Positions 25,588 through 35,319 of a stretch of 64,000 nt of DNA are shown one piece after another. Under the pieces are notes generated by a model that made no database searches, had not been told where the DNA came from, and saw only the letters and a list, made by a program, of their open reading frames with translations. The stretch spans positions 1-64,000 of the forward strand of contig JAGKSX010000041.1 in NCBI GenBank assembly GCA_018993155.1, given 5' to 3'. The stretch's first letter is position 1, and each line of letters starts with the position of its first letter. Source of the stretch: Hydrogenophaga sp. GTDB lineage: Bacteria > Pseudomonadota > Gammaproteobacteria > Burkholderiales > Burkholderiaceae_C. Position numbers and translations under genes: made by a program.

Positions 25588-26670
25588 TCACCTCCCGCCG
25601 GTCCGCTTGTGCCGCAAGGCCCCGGGCGGATGCCCGATGACCCTTTTGAACGCGCGGCTGAACGAGGCCTCCGAGTCGTAGCCCAGGCGGCTGGCGGCCA
25701 CGGCCACGCGCATGCCTTCGCGCTCGATCCAGCGGCGCGCCTGGAACATCCGCACGCGGGTCACGTACCGGGCCGGGCTCTCGCCCAAGGTGCGCGTGAA
25801 CAGCTCGGCGAAGCTGGAGCGCGAGGCACCCATCAGGTCCGCCAGCGCCGGCACCGTCCAATCGCGTTCGGGCTCGGTGTGGATCGCGGCGATCACCTTG
25901 CCGATGCGGGGGCATTGCACCGCCGCGATCCAGCCACTGGCGTCGCTGCAGGCGCACTCGACCCAGGCGCGGATGATGCAGGCGGCCAGCACATCGGCCA
26001 GGCGCGCGAGCATGCCGCAGGCACCGATGCGGTCCAGCGCGACCTCGCGCTCCATCGCTTCGAGCAACGCGGGCACGGAGGGGTCTCGCGTGGCCAGTTC
26101 GTTGGCGCGCATCGCCTCCGGCATCATCGCCAGCAGGGGGTGCAGGGGATCGAGGTTGAAGCGCATGGCGCCGCAGAAGACGATGTCGTTCGGCGCGCCC
26201 GCAGGCCCTTCGTCCGGCGTTGGGGGCGATGAGGCCGATGAGGCCGGGGAAGCGGGCTGCGGCGCGCCACCGATGAGGTAGATGTTGTCCGCCACCGGGG
26301 TGCGCGAGAGCGATTCGATGTCGACGCACGGCACGTCGGGCGCGCTGGCCAGGATGTGAAAGCTGCCCCGCGGCAGCAGCACCGCATCGCCAGCGTCCAG
26401 CCGCACCCAGTCGTGACCGGGCAGCCAGAGCCAGCAGCCGCCGCGCGCCACGAAATGGAAACGGGCCTCCGGGCGCGCGGGGTAGGCCACGGCCCAGGGC
26501 GGCTGCATCACGCAACGGCCGTATTCGACGCCGTCCAGCCGCAAGCCCAGCAGGATGCGGCTCAGCAGGTCGGCGGGGCGGGGCGGCGCGTCCACCGCGC
26601 CACGGGCGGCGCTGCCCTCTGGCAGGGCGACAGATTCGGAGGAATAGTCAAGCATTTCGGCTTTTCCCAC
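25588..26670 (-). CDS. AraC-family regulator with cupin sensor domain
   Basis: A 360-residue regulator. Residues 30-200 form a cupin-type sensor (PEARFHFVARGGCWLWLPG, LDAGDAVLLPRGSFHIL), interrupted by a Ser/Pro-rich low-complexity insert. The C-terminal 100 residues are a double helix-turn-helix AraC domain (VPALADLMGASRSSFAELFTRTLGESPARYV, VAVAASRLGYDSEASFSRAFKRVIGHPPG). This architecture is common for regulators adjacent to MFS exporters or oxidoreductases. It is divergent from the MFS gene with 62 bases between, so it likely controls it. The start is GTG at 26670 or ATG five codons later. Confidence 0.88.
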   Translation of the reverse strand: MGKAEMLDYSSESVALPEGSAARGAVDAPPRPADLLSRILLGLRLDGVEYGRCVMQPPWAVAYPARPEARFHFVARGGCWLWLPGHDWVRLDAGDAVLLPRGSFHILASAPDVPCVDIESLSRTPVADNIYLIGGAPQPASPASSASSPPTPDEGPAGAPNDIVFCGAMRFNLDPLHPLLAMMPEAMRANELATRDPSVPALLEAMEREVALDRIGACGMLARLADVLAACIIRAWVECACSDASGWIAAVQCPRIGKVIAAIHTEPERDWTVPALADLMGASRSSFAELFTRTLGESPARYVTRVRMFQARRWIEREGMRVAVAASRLGYDSEASFSRAFKRVIGHPPGALRHKRTGGR

Positions 26671-26732
26671 ATGGAAACGCCGGCATCTTATCCCTAAGCT
26701 GGCGGTCTTGCTGGCTTCCCCCCGTTCAATTC

Positions 26733-27989
26733 ATGTCCTCCTCCTGCTCCACCTGCATCGATCCCTCCCAAGCCGTGGCCGCACCGCCGCCGCCGGCGAA
26801 CGCGGATTCGCCCCACTGGGCCGCCGTCGGTTCGCTGGCGCTGGGCGTTTTCGGCCTGGTGACCGCCGAATTCCTGCCGGCCAGCCTGTTGACGGCCATG
26901 GCCGCGGACCTGGGCATCAGCAACGGCGCCGCGGGCCAGACGGTCACGGCGACGGCGCTGGTGGGCGCGGTCGCCGCTCCCGCCTTTCCGCTGCTGACGC
27001 GGCGGCTGGACCGCAAGTGGGTGATGCTGGCGCTGAGCCTGCTGCTGGTCGTCTCCAACCTGATGGCCGCGACGGCCACCTCGCTGCCCGTGCTGCTGGT
27101 GGCCCGCGTGCTGCTGGGCTTGGCGCTGGGCGGCTTCTGGGCCCTGGCGGGCGCGCTGGCCCTGCGGCTGGTGCCCGCGGACCGATTCGCCCGCGCCATG
27201 TCCCTGATCCTCACGGGGGTGTCGGTGGCCACGGTGTGCGCCGCCCCCATCGGCGCGTGGATGGGCGATCTGTGGGGGTGGCGCAGCGCCTTCGTTGCCG
27301 CAGGTGTGGTCAGCGTGGTGACGCTGGTCGCGCAGGCCATCACGCTGCCCGCGCTGCCGCCGCGCGACCACGCCAATCTGCGCGTGCTGGGCCAGTTGCT
27401 GCTGCGGCCGCAGGTGCGCATGGCCCTGCTGGCGGTGCTGCTGGTGATCTCGGGCCATTTCGCGGGCTTCACCTATATCCGGCCGCTGATGGAAAACGTC
27501 ACCCACCTGTCCGTCCAGGCGATCACGGTGGTGCTGCTGGGCTACGGCATCGGGGGCTTCTTCGGCAACCTGGCGGGTGGCTACCTGGCCGAGCGCAGTG
27601 AGCGCCGCGCCATCGTGGCGGGGGGCACGCTGGTCGTCCTCATGGCGGGCAGCCTGTTGCTGGCGGGTTCGTCAGGGCTGGTGACCGCCGTGGCGGTGGC
27701 GCTCTGGGGTTTTGCGTTCGGCGCTTTCCCGGTCGGTTTCCAGACCTGGGTGGTGCGGGCCGCGCCCGACCACGCCGAAGGCGCGGGCGGCCTGATGGTG
27801 GCGGCGTTCCAGATCGCCATTGCCAGCGGCGCGGTCGGCGGCGGGCTGCTGGTCGATCACGTGGGCGCGCTCGGTGCGCCGGCCTTCGCGCTGGTCGCCA
27901 TCGTGCTGGGCACCTTGCTCACCCTGCGCCACGGTCCCCGGCCGCAGGGCCAACGGGCCGCCGCCCAGCCGGCGCCGGTTCATCACTGA
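26733..27989 (+). CDS. MFS transporter, DHA1-type drug/metabolite exporter
   Basis: A 418-residue inner-membrane carrier with about 12 hydrophobic segments. The first helix includes GSLALGVFGLVTAEFLPASLL, a sequence characteristic of the arabinose-efflux/purine-nucleoside-efflux group (YdhP/NepI/AraJ-like). A short cytoplasmic motif, TRRLDRKW, lies between helices 2 and 3. The N-terminal 30 residues are hydrophilic with several Cys and Pro. It is divergent from the AraC regulator. The exported compound is unknown; the DHA1 assignment is firm. Confidence 0.88.
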   Translation: MSSSCSTCIDPSQAVAAPPPPANADSPHWAAVGSLALGVFGLVTAEFLPASLLTAMAADLGISNGAAGQTVTATALVGAVAAPAFPLLTRRLDRKWVMLALSLLLVVSNLMAATATSLPVLLVARVLLGLALGGFWALAGALALRLVPADRFARAMSLILTGVSVATVCAAPIGAWMGDLWGWRSAFVAAGVVSVVTLVAQAITLPALPPRDHANLRVLGQLLLRPQVRMALLAVLLVISGHFAGFTYIRPLMENVTHLSVQAITVVLLGYGIGGFFGNLAGGYLAERSERRAIVAGGTLVVLMAGSLLLAGSSGLVTAVAVALWGFAFGAFPVGFQTWVVRAAPDHAEGAGGLMVAAFQIAIASGAVGGGLLVDHVGALGAPAFALVAIVLGTLLTLRHGPRPQGQRAAAQPAPVHH

Positions 27990-27990
27990 A

Positions 27991-28950
27991 TCAGGGCGTC
28001 GTCGGGTCTGAAGCCGGGGCATTGCGCACGCGCCGCTGGCGCGCCTGCGGCAGCGACGCGTGCTGGTGCAAGGCGAGGCGCAGGGCCGTCGCGGCCACAC
28101 CGAGGGCGCGGTCGGTGCGGCGGGCCAGGTAGGTTTGCGTGTGCGCCACGCCCTGCGGACCGAGGGCCGTGGCGGCCAGGGGCACCAGTTGCTTCTCGGC
28201 CAGTTCGCGCTCGATCACCCACCTCGGCAGGCGGCCCCAACCCACCCCGCCCAGGATCAGGGCCCGCTTGGCGTCCTGCGTGCCCACGCGCAGCGTCTGG
28301 GGCGACAGCACACCGAAGTCGCGTCCCTCGGACAGCGGTGTGGGATCCTCCAGCACGATCTGCACGTGGTCGGCCAGCTCGACGCTGGTGAGCACCTTGC
28401 GGCGCCGGGCCAGCGCATGGCTGGCGGCGGCCACCGCCACGATGGGCACCCGCTGCAGCGCCTCGGTCTCGATGCGCGGATCGAGAAAGTCTTCGCCGGC
28501 CATGATGGCCAGGTCGCACTGCCGCTCGCGCAGCGCTTGCAGCGGACCACCCAGTGGCGCGACCGCCAGGCGCAGCCGAACCGACGGCCAGGTCTCGCGC
28601 ACCTCCTTGAGCGCGGCGGCCACCACGGGCAGCGGGTAGAGCGTGTCCACCATCAGCGACAGCTCGATCTCCACGCCCTCGCCCAGGCCGCGCGCGCGTG
28701 CCCGCATGAAGTCCACCTTGAGCAGCACGGCGTGCGCGTCTTCCAGCAAGGCCAGGCCGGCCGGCGTGAGTGTGGGCCGGTGGCCGCCGCGATCGAAGAG
28801 GCTCACGTCGAGCTGGTGTTCGAGGTTGGCGATCGCGTGGCTCACGGCCGACTGCGCGCGCCGCAGGCGCGTGGCACCGGCCCGAAAGCTGCCGGCCTCG
28901 GCCACGGTCACGAACATGCGAATCTGATCGAGGGTGAGCGCGTCCAGCAT
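27991..28950 (-). CDS. LysR-family transcriptional regulator
   Basis: A 319-residue LysR protein. The N-terminal helix-turn-helix reads [33 protein letters not shown], which is less canonical than usual in the recognition helix. The effector domain follows with normal length. It is convergent with the MFS gene (one base between stops) and divergent from wrbA, with two TTCCG(T/C)AGATCA direct repeats in the shared promoter. Probable role: control of wrbA and the MFS gene coupled to it. Confidence 0.88.
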   Translation of the reverse strand: MLDALTLDQIRMFVTVAEAGSFRAGATRLRRAQSAVSHAIANLEHQLDVSLFDRGGHRPTLTPAGLALLEDAHAVLLKVDFMRARARGLGEGVEIELSLMVDTLYPLPVVAAALKEVRETWPSVRLRLAVAPLGGPLQALRERQCDLAIMAGEDFLDPRIETEALQRVPIVAVAAASHALARRRKVLTSVELADHVQIVLEDPTPLSEGRDFGVLSPQTLRVGTQDAKRALILGGVGWGRLPRWVIERELAEKQLVPLAATALGPQGVAHTQTYLARRTDRALGVAATALRLALHQHASLPQARQRRVRNAPASDPTTP

Positions 28951-28957
28951 TGATCGA

Positions 28958-29002
28958 TTCCGTAGATCAGGAAGCGCAGAATTTTAGGCCTTCCGCAGAT
29001 CA
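28958..29002. promoter_or_regulatory. Direct repeats TTCCG(T/C)AGATCA in the lysR/wrbA promoter
   Basis: The 12-mers TTCCGTAGATCA (28958-28969) and TTCCGCAGATCA (28991-29002) differ by one base and are 33 bases apart, about three helical turns. The first overlaps TGATC...GATCA, a LysR-type interrupted palindrome. Confidence 0.5.
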
Positions 29003-29051
29003 ATGTGGCTACCCATACTTCTCCCATTTCCACATGAGAGGTGTTCACGTC

Positions 29052-29678
29052 ATGACCCAAGTGCTGGTGCTCTATTACTCTTCCTATGGCCACATCGCGA
29101 CCATGGCCAGCGCCGTGGCCGAGGGCGCGCGCACGGCGGGCGCGCAGGCCGTGATCAAGCGCGTGCCCGAACTGGTACCGGACGCCGTGGCGCGCAAGGC
29201 CGGCTACCAGCTGGCGCACGACGTGCCGGTGGCCACCGTGGAGGAGCTCGCCGCGTACGACGCCATCGTGCTGGGCACGCCCACCCGCTTTGGCAACATG
29301 GCCGCGCAGATGAAGAACTTTCTCGATCAGGCCGGTGGCCTGTGGGCCCGGGACGCGCTGGTGGGCAAGGTGGGCAGCGTGTTCACCTCCACGGGCAGCC
29401 AGCACGGCGGGCAGGAGTCGACCATCCTCTCGACGCACATCGTGCTGATGCACCTGGGACTGGTGGTGGTGGGCCTGCCCTACAGCTTCAAGGGCCAGAT
29501 GCGCATGGACGAGGTCACCGGTGGCTCGCCTTATGGCGCGGCCACGTTGGCCGATGACGGGTTGGGCGGCGACCGCCAGCCCAGCCTGAATGAAATCGAA
29601 GCGGCCCGCTACCAGGGGGCCCATGTGGCGCGGGTGGCCCGGGCGCTGGCGCTGTCGCAGCCGATGGCGGTGGCGTGA
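29052..29678 (+). CDS. wrbA: NAD(P)H:quinone oxidoreductase, WrbA family
   Basis: A 208-residue flavodoxin-fold quinone reductase. The FMN phosphate loop [12 protein letters not shown] is at the N-terminus. [29 protein letters not shown] and [11 protein letters not shown] are WrbA hallmarks. It reduces quinones by two electrons and protects against quinone stress, in keeping with surrounding aromatic catabolism. The ATG at 29052 gives the family N-terminus; an ATG at 29034 would add six residues. Its stop overlaps the GTG of the following MFS gene. Confidence 0.92.
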   Translation: MTQVLVLYYSSYGHIATMASAVAEGARTAGAQAVIKRVPELVPDAVARKAGYQLAHDVPVATVEELAAYDAIVLGTPTRFGNMAAQMKNFLDQAGGLWARDALVGKVGSVFTSTGSQHGGQESTILSTHIVLMHLGLVVVGLPYSFKGQMRMDEVTGGSPYGAATLADDGLGGDRQPSLNEIEAARYQGAHVARVARALALSQPMAVA

Positions 29679-30847
29679 GCGGGGCCTCTTCAAACCCGGC
29701 ACGCACCGACTGGCGGGCCGTGTGGGTGGTGGTGGCCGCCGGGGTGGTCTCGGCCTTTCACCTGGGCAAGGTCGCCATCGCGGCCCCCCAGCTGCAGGCC
29801 GATCTGGGCCTCAGCCTGGGCATGCTGGGCGCCCTCGGTGCCACCTTCGCCGTGCTGGGCGCACTGGGCGGCGTGGTGGCGGGCTCCGTGGTGGCCCGTG
29901 CCGGCGACCACCGCATGCTGGTCCTCGGGCTGTTGGCCACGGCACTGGGTGCGGCGATGGCGGTGCCGACCGACCGCTTCGGTGTGCTGCTGGCGTCGCG
30001 CGTGGTGGAGGGGCTGGGATTCCTGCTGATCACGGTGGCCGGGCCCACGGTGCTGGCGCGCCGGGTGCGTGCGGACGATCAGGGCACCGCCTTGGTCTTG
30101 TGGAGTTGCTTCATGCCAGCCGGCATGGCGCTGGCGATGCTCACCGGGCCGTGGTTCGGCGACTGGCGCAGCCTGTGGGGGGCCGCCGCGCTGGCGGCCG
30201 GTCTGCTCGTGGTCCTGGTGGTGGGTGTGGTGCCGCGTGGTCCACGGCCTGCCCGCGCGGGCGACCCGGCCCGACTCGCCGAGGTCTGGCGCTCCGAACC
30301 CCTGGCGATGGCCGCCACGTTCCTGCTCTACAGCCTGATGTTCTTCGCGCTCTTCAGCTTTCTGCCCGTGCTGCTGTACCAGCGCCTGCAGGTGGGCGCC
30401 GGTGCCGTCGGGCTGCTCGCTGCGGTGGCCTGCGCGGCCAACATCGTGGGCAACCTGTGCGCGGTCGTCCTGCTTCGCAAGGTGCGCCGTGAGGCGCTGG
30501 GCATCTGCGCGGCGATCACGATGGGCCTCTGTGGCCTGGGCATCTTTCTGCCGGTGCTGGGTCCGGGGATGGCGTTTGCCCTGTGCCTGGTGTTCTCGGC
30601 CGTGGGCGGCCTGATCCCGGCCAGCCTGCTGTCCGCGGTACCTCGGGTCACCTCCACGCCCGCGCAGGCGGCCCTCGCGGTGGGGCTGCTGATGCAGGGC
30701 AGCAACCTGGGCCAGGCGCTCGGGCCGGTGCTGGTCGGCAGCGCGGTGGACCGCCACGGCTGGCCGGCCGCCGCGGTCTGGGTGCTGGCCGCGGCACTGG
30801 CCATGGCCTGGACCGTCTGTCACAAAGCGGTGCCGAAGCCCGTCTAG
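29675..30847 (+). CDS. MFS transporter
   Basis: A 390-residue major facilitator with about 12 membrane segments, related to CynX/NarK-like carriers ([55 protein letters not shown]). The start is GTG overlapping the wrbA stop (GTGA), so the two are translationally coupled. It could import or export a small organic acid or quinone-related compound. Long Ala/Gly/Leu-rich helices make substrate prediction unreliable. Confidence 0.88.
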   Translation: MSGASSNPARTDWRAVWVVVAAGVVSAFHLGKVAIAAPQLQADLGLSLGMLGALGATFAVLGALGGVVAGSVVARAGDHRMLVLGLLATALGAAMAVPTDRFGVLLASRVVEGLGFLLITVAGPTVLARRVRADDQGTALVLWSCFMPAGMALAMLTGPWFGDWRSLWGAAALAAGLLVVLVVGVVPRGPRPARAGDPARLAEVWRSEPLAMAATFLLYSLMFFALFSFLPVLLYQRLQVGAGAVGLLAAVACAANIVGNLCAVVLLRKVRREALGICAAITMGLCGLGIFLPVLGPGMAFALCLVFSAVGGLIPASLLSAVPRVTSTPAQAALAVGLLMQGSNLGQALGPVLVGSAVDRHGWPAAAVWVLAAALAMAWTVCHKAVPKPV

Positions 30848-30884
30848 CAAGACAAGGATCCCCTTTTCAACCCAGGAGCTCACG

Positions 30885-31346
30885 ATGTCCTCTCCCCGAC
30901 TTGACTACTTCACGCTGGCACCCAAGGCCGCCAAGGCGCTCGCCCAGCTTTCACACGTGGCCGGCGCCACGCTGGACAAACGGCTGAAGGAGCTGGTGAA
31001 CCTTCGCATCAGCCAGATCAATGGCTGTGCGTTCTGCATCGACATGCACTGGGCCGACCTGGTGAAGCAGGGCATGGACCCACGGCACATCAACGCCGTG
31101 GCGGGTTGGCGCGAGGCGCCGCGCTTCTTCAGCGACGCCGAGCGCGCCGCGCTCCAGTGGGCCGAGGCGGTGAATGCCTTGCCACAACGGGCACCGAGCG
31201 ATGCCGACTTCGAAGACCTGCGGCGGCACTTCAGCGACGGCGCGGTGGCGGAGCTGACGTTCGCCGTCGGCGCCATCCGGGCGTGGAACATGCTCAACGC
31301 CAGCTTTCACACCCCGGTGCCCGAAACCCCTTATGCGGCCGGTTGA
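30885..31346 (+). CDS. AhpD-like carboxymuconolactone decarboxylase-family protein
   Basis: A 153-residue alkylhydroperoxidase-like protein. The redox motif is NGCAFCIDMHWADL (CxxC followed by His), near residue 45. The CMD domain elements KELVNLRISQ and LTFAVGAIRAWNMLN are present. Proteins with CxxC generally act in peroxide reduction rather than lactone decarboxylation. AGGAG precedes the ATG by eight bases. It follows wrbA and the MFS gene on the same strand, making a small oxidative-stress unit. Confidence 0.88.
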   Translation: MSSPRLDYFTLAPKAAKALAQLSHVAGATLDKRLKELVNLRISQINGCAFCIDMHWADLVKQGMDPRHINAVAGWREAPRFFSDAERAALQWAEAVNALPQRAPSDADFEDLRRHFSDGAVAELTFAVGAIRAWNMLNASFHTPVPETPYAAG

Positions 31347-31359
31347 GGGTCGGGAAGAC

Positions 31360-32139
31360 TCAGCCCGGCCCCTCCCGAAGCACGTTGCGCACGCGCACGA
31401 AGTCGGCCCTGAAGATGCCCGTGGACTCGTAGATCACCACCTGGTCCACGTCGAACACCGTGCGCGAGACCACCATCACGGGCGCGTGGATGGCCAGCTG
31501 CAGCAGCGTGGAGATCTCCGGGTCGGCGGTGGTCGCCGTGATCGTCTGCTCCGCCCGTCCGAGCCGGTCACCGGCGTGCTTCTGGAGCACGCGCATCGGC
31601 GCCGGCGTGTTGAAGGGCTTCTTGCCGGTCTTCTTGAAGAGGCCCTGCTCCAGGTAGGAGATGCCGAGGAAGTAGGGGATCTGGTTGTGACGCTGCAGCC
31701 GCCGGAAGTACTGGTAACCACCCGGGGCCAGCGTGCCACCCGGGTGGGACACCGGGATGGCGTCGTTCACCGTCGCGGTGGCGAGCCATTCGATGTCGAT
31801 CTGCGGTGTCTGGTCGACCAGGGTGTGCCAGTCGGTGGGGATGTCGTAGAACACCTCGCTGACCGGGCGCCGCAGCACGAAGGTGCCGCGGCCCCGGTAG
31901 CGGCCGATCAGACCTTCGCTCTCCAGGAAGCTCAGCGCGTGCCGCACCGTGGCGCGGGCCACCCCGGTCTCCTCAACCAAGGCTTCCAGCGAAGGGATCT
32001 GCCCGTCGACCGGCCATTCCCCGGACTCGATCCTTCGGCGAAAGCGCATGAGCAGCTTCACGTAGGTGGCCGTGCCGATGTCCAGGGCGCTCGTCAAGGG
32101 TCTTGAACTCACCTGGGGTGAGTCGTTCAGTGGCTTCAT
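31360..32139 (-). CDS. GntR-family regulator, UTRA (HutC) subfamily
   Basis: A 259-residue regulator: an N-terminal winged helix-turn-helix (FRRRIESGEWPVDGQIPSLEALVEETGVARATVRHALSFLESEGLI, wing GRGTFV) and a UTRA ligand domain (IPYFLGISYLEQGLF, VVIYESTGIFRADFVRV). It is a paralogue of the GntR at 45658. It lies downstream of the porin gene on the same strand and probably binds the conserved site present at 33547 and 38152. A frame open far upstream of 32139 is the antisense-side shadow of the porin and was not used. Confidence 0.88.
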   Translation of the reverse strand: MKPLNDSPQVSSRPLTSALDIGTATYVKLLMRFRRRIESGEWPVDGQIPSLEALVEETGVARATVRHALSFLESEGLIGRYRGRGTFVLRRPVSEVFYDIPTDWHTLVDQTPQIDIEWLATATVNDAIPVSHPGGTLAPGGYQYFRRLQRHNQIPYFLGISYLEQGLFKKTGKKPFNTPAPMRVLQKHAGDRLGRAEQTITATTADPEISTLLQLAIHAPVMVVSRTVFDVDQVVIYESTGIFRADFVRVRNVLREGPG

Positions 32140-32222
32140 CAGGGTCCTTCGCGGTTCTGCAGGGCTGCTCCTGCCAGGGGATCCCGGATGGTAACGGCAG
32201 AATGGTCTGGTCGGATGAACGA

Positions 32223-33440
32223 TCAGAAGTTGTGAATGATCCCCAGCGCGATGATGCGCGGGTCCGCGCCCGGACTGAGGTTGGGCACCGCGTTGAGCGC
32301 CATCCCCGTGTAGTCCAGCGTGCCGTTCGCGCGGTTCTTCACCTGGTTCAGTGAGGCGTACACGGCGGTGCGCTTGGAGAACAGGTACCGGGCCGCGACC
32401 ATGTACGAGGTGGCCCCCGTGTCCTTGCAGCCGCGGCCCGCCGCGCCCGCCACCACCGAGGTGCATCCCTTCGCGTCGCGCAGCACGCCCGCCGACGCCA
32501 GCAGCTGGATCTTGGGCGTGATCATGTGCTCCCACGCGAAGCCCCAGCCAAACTGGCTGAGGTCGTCGCCCCGCGCCGCGAAACCCGCCATCGGCACCGC
32601 GAGATCCTTGAGCGCGACGCGCACGCCGATGACCGAGATCTGTGCACCCGGCATGTAGCGCCAGCCCGCCATCACCTTCAGGCCTGTGCCACTCGGGCGC
32701 AGGCCGGCCACCGCGTCGGACGAGGTGCGCTTGTGCGCGACGTCCAGCTGCGCCGCGTAGGGCGCGCCCTGCCAGCGCACGGTCAGGCCATGCAGCCGCG
32801 CGTCGTGCGCCGCGCCGGGCGCGACGGTCTCGCTGTCGACGAAACCGGGGCCGGGGCTGGTGGTGGGCGACACCGAGAAGCTCGCGTTCGCGCCGCCCAG
32901 CGTGGGCGTGGTGTACATGATCGAGTTGTTCACGCGCGAGATCAGCAGCGGCAGGCGGCCGGTGCTCACGCCAGTGAAGAACGGCACATCTGCATTGATG
33001 TAGAAGTTGCTCGCGGGAATGATGGCGCCGTTCTGCCAGTAGACCGACTGCCGGCCGGCCGTGACGCGGCCCGCGGGCGTGTCCAGGCCCACGAAAGTGT
33101 CGCGCAGGAAAGCACCCACGTTGGTGTTGGCCGTGCCGTCCTGCGCGCGGTCGGTCCCGGTGTCGAAGTTCACGCCGGCCTCCATCTGGAACACGGCCTT
33201 GTAGCCGCCGCCCAGGTCTTCCGTGCCGCGAAAGCCCAGGCGCGAGATCGCGTCGTACAGGCGGGTGCGGTGGATCGCCGGGCCCGCGGTGGCGCCGGTG
33301 GCGTCGTAGCGGTCCAGGCCCACGTTGCCGCGGCCGTAGATCTGCACGCCGTCCTGCGCCCAGGCGCCGGAAACACCTGCGACGAGGGCGGCGCCAGCGG
33401 CGAGCCGCGGCAGTTCGCGCCAAAGATTTTTTCTGTGCAT
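32223..33440 (-). CDS. Gram-negative outer-membrane porin (Burkholderiales type)
   Basis: A 405-residue porin of the Omp32/OpcP-like family. It has a Sec signal peptide with cleavage after GVSGAWAQ. The first strand reads VQIYGRGNVGLDRY, and SRLGFRGTEDLGGGYKAVFQMEAGVNFDTG is diagnostic. The C-terminus ends in the outer-membrane signature with terminal Phe (IIALGIIHNF). An L3-type constriction region with FLRDTFVGLDTPAGRVTAGRQ is present. GGAG precedes the start. It is divergent from the Bug/meta-cleavage operon across one operator-like site, so it likely lets that substrate across the outer membrane. Confidence 0.92.
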   Translation of the reverse strand: MHRKNLWRELPRLAAGAALVAGVSGAWAQDGVQIYGRGNVGLDRYDATGATAGPAIHRTRLYDAISRLGFRGTEDLGGGYKAVFQMEAGVNFDTGTDRAQDGTANTNVGAFLRDTFVGLDTPAGRVTAGRQSVYWQNGAIIPASNFYINADVPFFTGVSTGRLPLLISRVNNSIMYTTPTLGGANASFSVSPTTSPGPGFVDSETVAPGAAHDARLHGLTVRWQGAPYAAQLDVAHKRTSSDAVAGLRPSGTGLKVMAGWRYMPGAQISVIGVRVALKDLAVPMAGFAARGDDLSQFGWGFAWEHMITPKIQLLASAGVLRDAKGCTSVVAGAAGRGCKDTGATSYMVAARYLFSKRTAVYASLNQVKNRANGTLDYTGMALNAVPNLSPGADPRIIALGIIHNF

Positions 33441-33546
33441 TCAAGTCTCCAATGGGGGCCACGGATGTTCCGGACCATATGTTGTGAAGCCGGCCGGGTG
33501 GCGGGCAACGAGAGTGTCTGCGTTTGCCTCATCAAACGTACATAGG

Positions 33547-33568
33547 GATAAACTACTAGACGTTTATG
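33547..33568. promoter_or_regulatory. Operator-like site, copy 1 (candidate UTRA GntR site)
   Basis: Contains GATAAACTACTAGACGTT, a near-palindrome of TAAAC and GTTTA arms. It matches the site at 38152 over GATAAACNNCTANACGTT. It lies between the divergent porin and Bug genes, 57 bases before the Bug ATG. Confidence 0.6.
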
Positions 33569-33624
33569 AATTCACCCATTAAGATGCGGCACACGATCAA
33601 AAACCCACAACAGGAGACAGACAG

Positions 33625-34602
33625 ATGGATCGCAGAACGGCGCTTGGCGCCATGGGCGCGGCATGCGCCACCGCCATGGTCCCCCTGGCTCGCGCGCAGG
33701 CCTTTCCCGAGCGCCCGGTGCGCATCATCGTTCCCTTCGCCAGTGGCAGCACCCCCGATGTGGTGGCGCGCATCCTGGCCTCGAAGCTGTCGCCCAAGTG
33801 GGGCCAGCAGGTCATCGTCGAGCCCCGGCCGGGCGGCAATGGCGTCATCGCGATCGCGGCCCTCAAGTCGTCGCCGCCCACCGGCCACGACCTGCTGCTG
33901 GCCAGCAGCTCGCACCTGGCGGTCAATCCGCATCTGCTGCGCAATGTGAACTACTCGGTGGAGAAGGACTTCGCTCCCATCTCCTTCGTCTTCCACACGC
34001 CGTTCTTCATCGTCACCTCCGCCACCGGGCCCCTGCAGTCCATGAAGAGCCTGATCGCGGCGGCGCAGGCGGCACCGGGCAAGCTGAACGTGGGCGTGCC
34101 CTACCTCGGCAGCCCGCCGCACCTGGCCGTGTCCATGCTGGAGAAAGCCACGGGCATCAAGATGACCGTGATTCCTTTCCGCGACGGCCAGCAGATCTAC
34201 ACGGCCATCGCCGGGGGCGATGTGGACCTCTCGCTGGCGACGATCGGCTCGACGCTGCCGCTGGTGCAGGCGGGCAAGCTCAAGCTGATCGCCATCGCGG
34301 CTCCGAAACGGCTGGCGCGGCAACCCGATGTGCCCACGGTCGGCGAAGCCGGCGGGCCCATGGGCTACGACGTGAACACCTGGGTCGGCCTGGTGGCGCG
34401 CAGCGGTTCTCCGCAGCACGCCATCCAGAAGATGGCCGACGACGTGGCCGAGGTGCTGCGCGACCCCGAGGTGGTGGAGCAGTTCGCGCGGCTCGGCATC
34501 GAGCCCGAGTCGTCTTCGCCGGCGGCCATGCGCGCGCGCACGGCCAGTGACAACGCCACCTACGCCGAGGTGGTCAAGCGGCTCGGCATCTCCATCGAAT
34601 GA
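33625..34602 (+). CDS. Bug/TctC-family periplasmic solute-binding protein
   Basis: A 325-residue receptor. The N-terminus MDRRTALGAMGAACATAMV with an Arg pair and AxA site at ARAQA suggests Tat-type export. The mature start is FPERPVRIIVPFASGSTPDVVAR, and VIVEPRPGGNGVIA follows; the usual DNR is changed to EPR. AGGAG precedes the ATG. Its stop overlaps the next gene as ATGA. It is first in the meta-cleavage operon and should deliver its aromatic or aliphatic acid substrate. Confidence 0.9.
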   Translation: MDRRTALGAMGAACATAMVPLARAQAFPERPVRIIVPFASGSTPDVVARILASKLSPKWGQQVIVEPRPGGNGVIAIAALKSSPPTGHDLLLASSSHLAVNPHLLRNVNYSVEKDFAPISFVFHTPFFIVTSATGPLQSMKSLIAAAQAAPGKLNVGVPYLGSPPHLAVSMLEKATGIKMTVIPFRDGQQIYTAIAGGDVDLSLATIGSTLPLVQAGKLKLIAIAAPKRLARQPDVPTVGEAGGPMGYDVNTWVGLVARSGSPQHAIQKMADDVAEVLRDPEVVEQFARLGIEPESSSPAAMRARTASDNATYAEVVKRLGISIE

Positions 34603-35309
34603 CGGCGCTTGCACGGGACGAGCTCGCGCAGGCGAACCGCATCCTGGCGCACCTGGGCATCCTCGATGCCTACGGCCACGTCAGTGCGCGCCTGCCGGAC
34701 CGGGCGGACCGCTTCCTGATCTCCCGCTCGCTGGCGCCCGCGCTGGTGACGGAGGCCGACCTGATGGAGCTCGATCTGGAGGGTGAGCCGGTGGGGGGCG
34801 ATGTGCGCAAGCCCTACCTGGAGCGCTTCATCCACGGCGCGATCTACCGCGCCCGGCCCGATGTGCAGGCGATCGTGCACAGCCACTCGCCCTCGGTGAT
34901 TCCCTTCTCGGTCTCCAGCGTGCGGCTGCGCCCGGTATGTCACATGGGCGGCTTCCTCGGTGGCGGCGCGCCGGTGTTCGACATTGGGCACCGCTTCGGC
35001 TGCACCGACATGCTGGTGCGCGATGCCGAGCAGGGCGCAGAGTTGGCGCGTTCGCTCGGCAGCCACGCCGCCGCGCTGATGCGGGGCCACGGCTTCGTGG
35101 TGGTGGGCGGTACCGTGCAGGCCGCCGTGTACCGCGCGGTCTACACGGAATGGAACGCACGCCTGCAGCGTGACGCGATCTCGCTGGGCGGGGACGTCAC
35201 CTACCTCACCGAAGCCGAGGCCGCGCTGGCGGACGAGGCGAATGCCGGCACCGTCGAGCGGCCATGGCAACTCTGGCTGCGTGAATGCGGCCTCAACGAA
35301 CAGGCTTGA
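34599..35309 (+). CDS. Class II aldolase/adducin-family protein, probable decarboxylase or aldolase
   Basis: A 236-residue zinc-dependent class II aldolase fold. AYGHVSARLPD is at the N-terminus, and the zinc site uses HSHSPSVIPF and a later RGHGFVVVGG. Relatives include fuculose aldolase and decarboxylases acting on dihydroxyphthalate or carboxy-muconic semialdehydes. Lying between a Bug receptor and MhpD/F/E, a decarboxylase preparing a 2-oxo-4-pentenoate-type intermediate is plausible. Coupled by ATGA to the Bug gene; ten bases precede mhpD. Confidence 0.82.
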   Translation: MTALARDELAQANRILAHLGILDAYGHVSARLPDRADRFLISRSLAPALVTEADLMELDLEGEPVGGDVRKPYLERFIHGAIYRARPDVQAIVHSHSPSVIPFSVSSVRLRPVCHMGGFLGGGAPVFDIGHRFGCTDMLVRDAEQGAELARSLGSHAAALMRGHGFVVVGGTVQAAVYRAVYTEWNARLQRDAISLGGDVTYLTEAEAALADEANAGTVERPWQLWLRECGLNEQA

Positions 35310-35319
35310 AAGCAACACC

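Noticed and set aside
31360-33462. A 700-codon minus-strand frame that would join the UTRA GntR to a long upstream extension
   Set aside because: The extension lies over the porin gene in another frame and shows no family features; the GntR has a good start at 32139.
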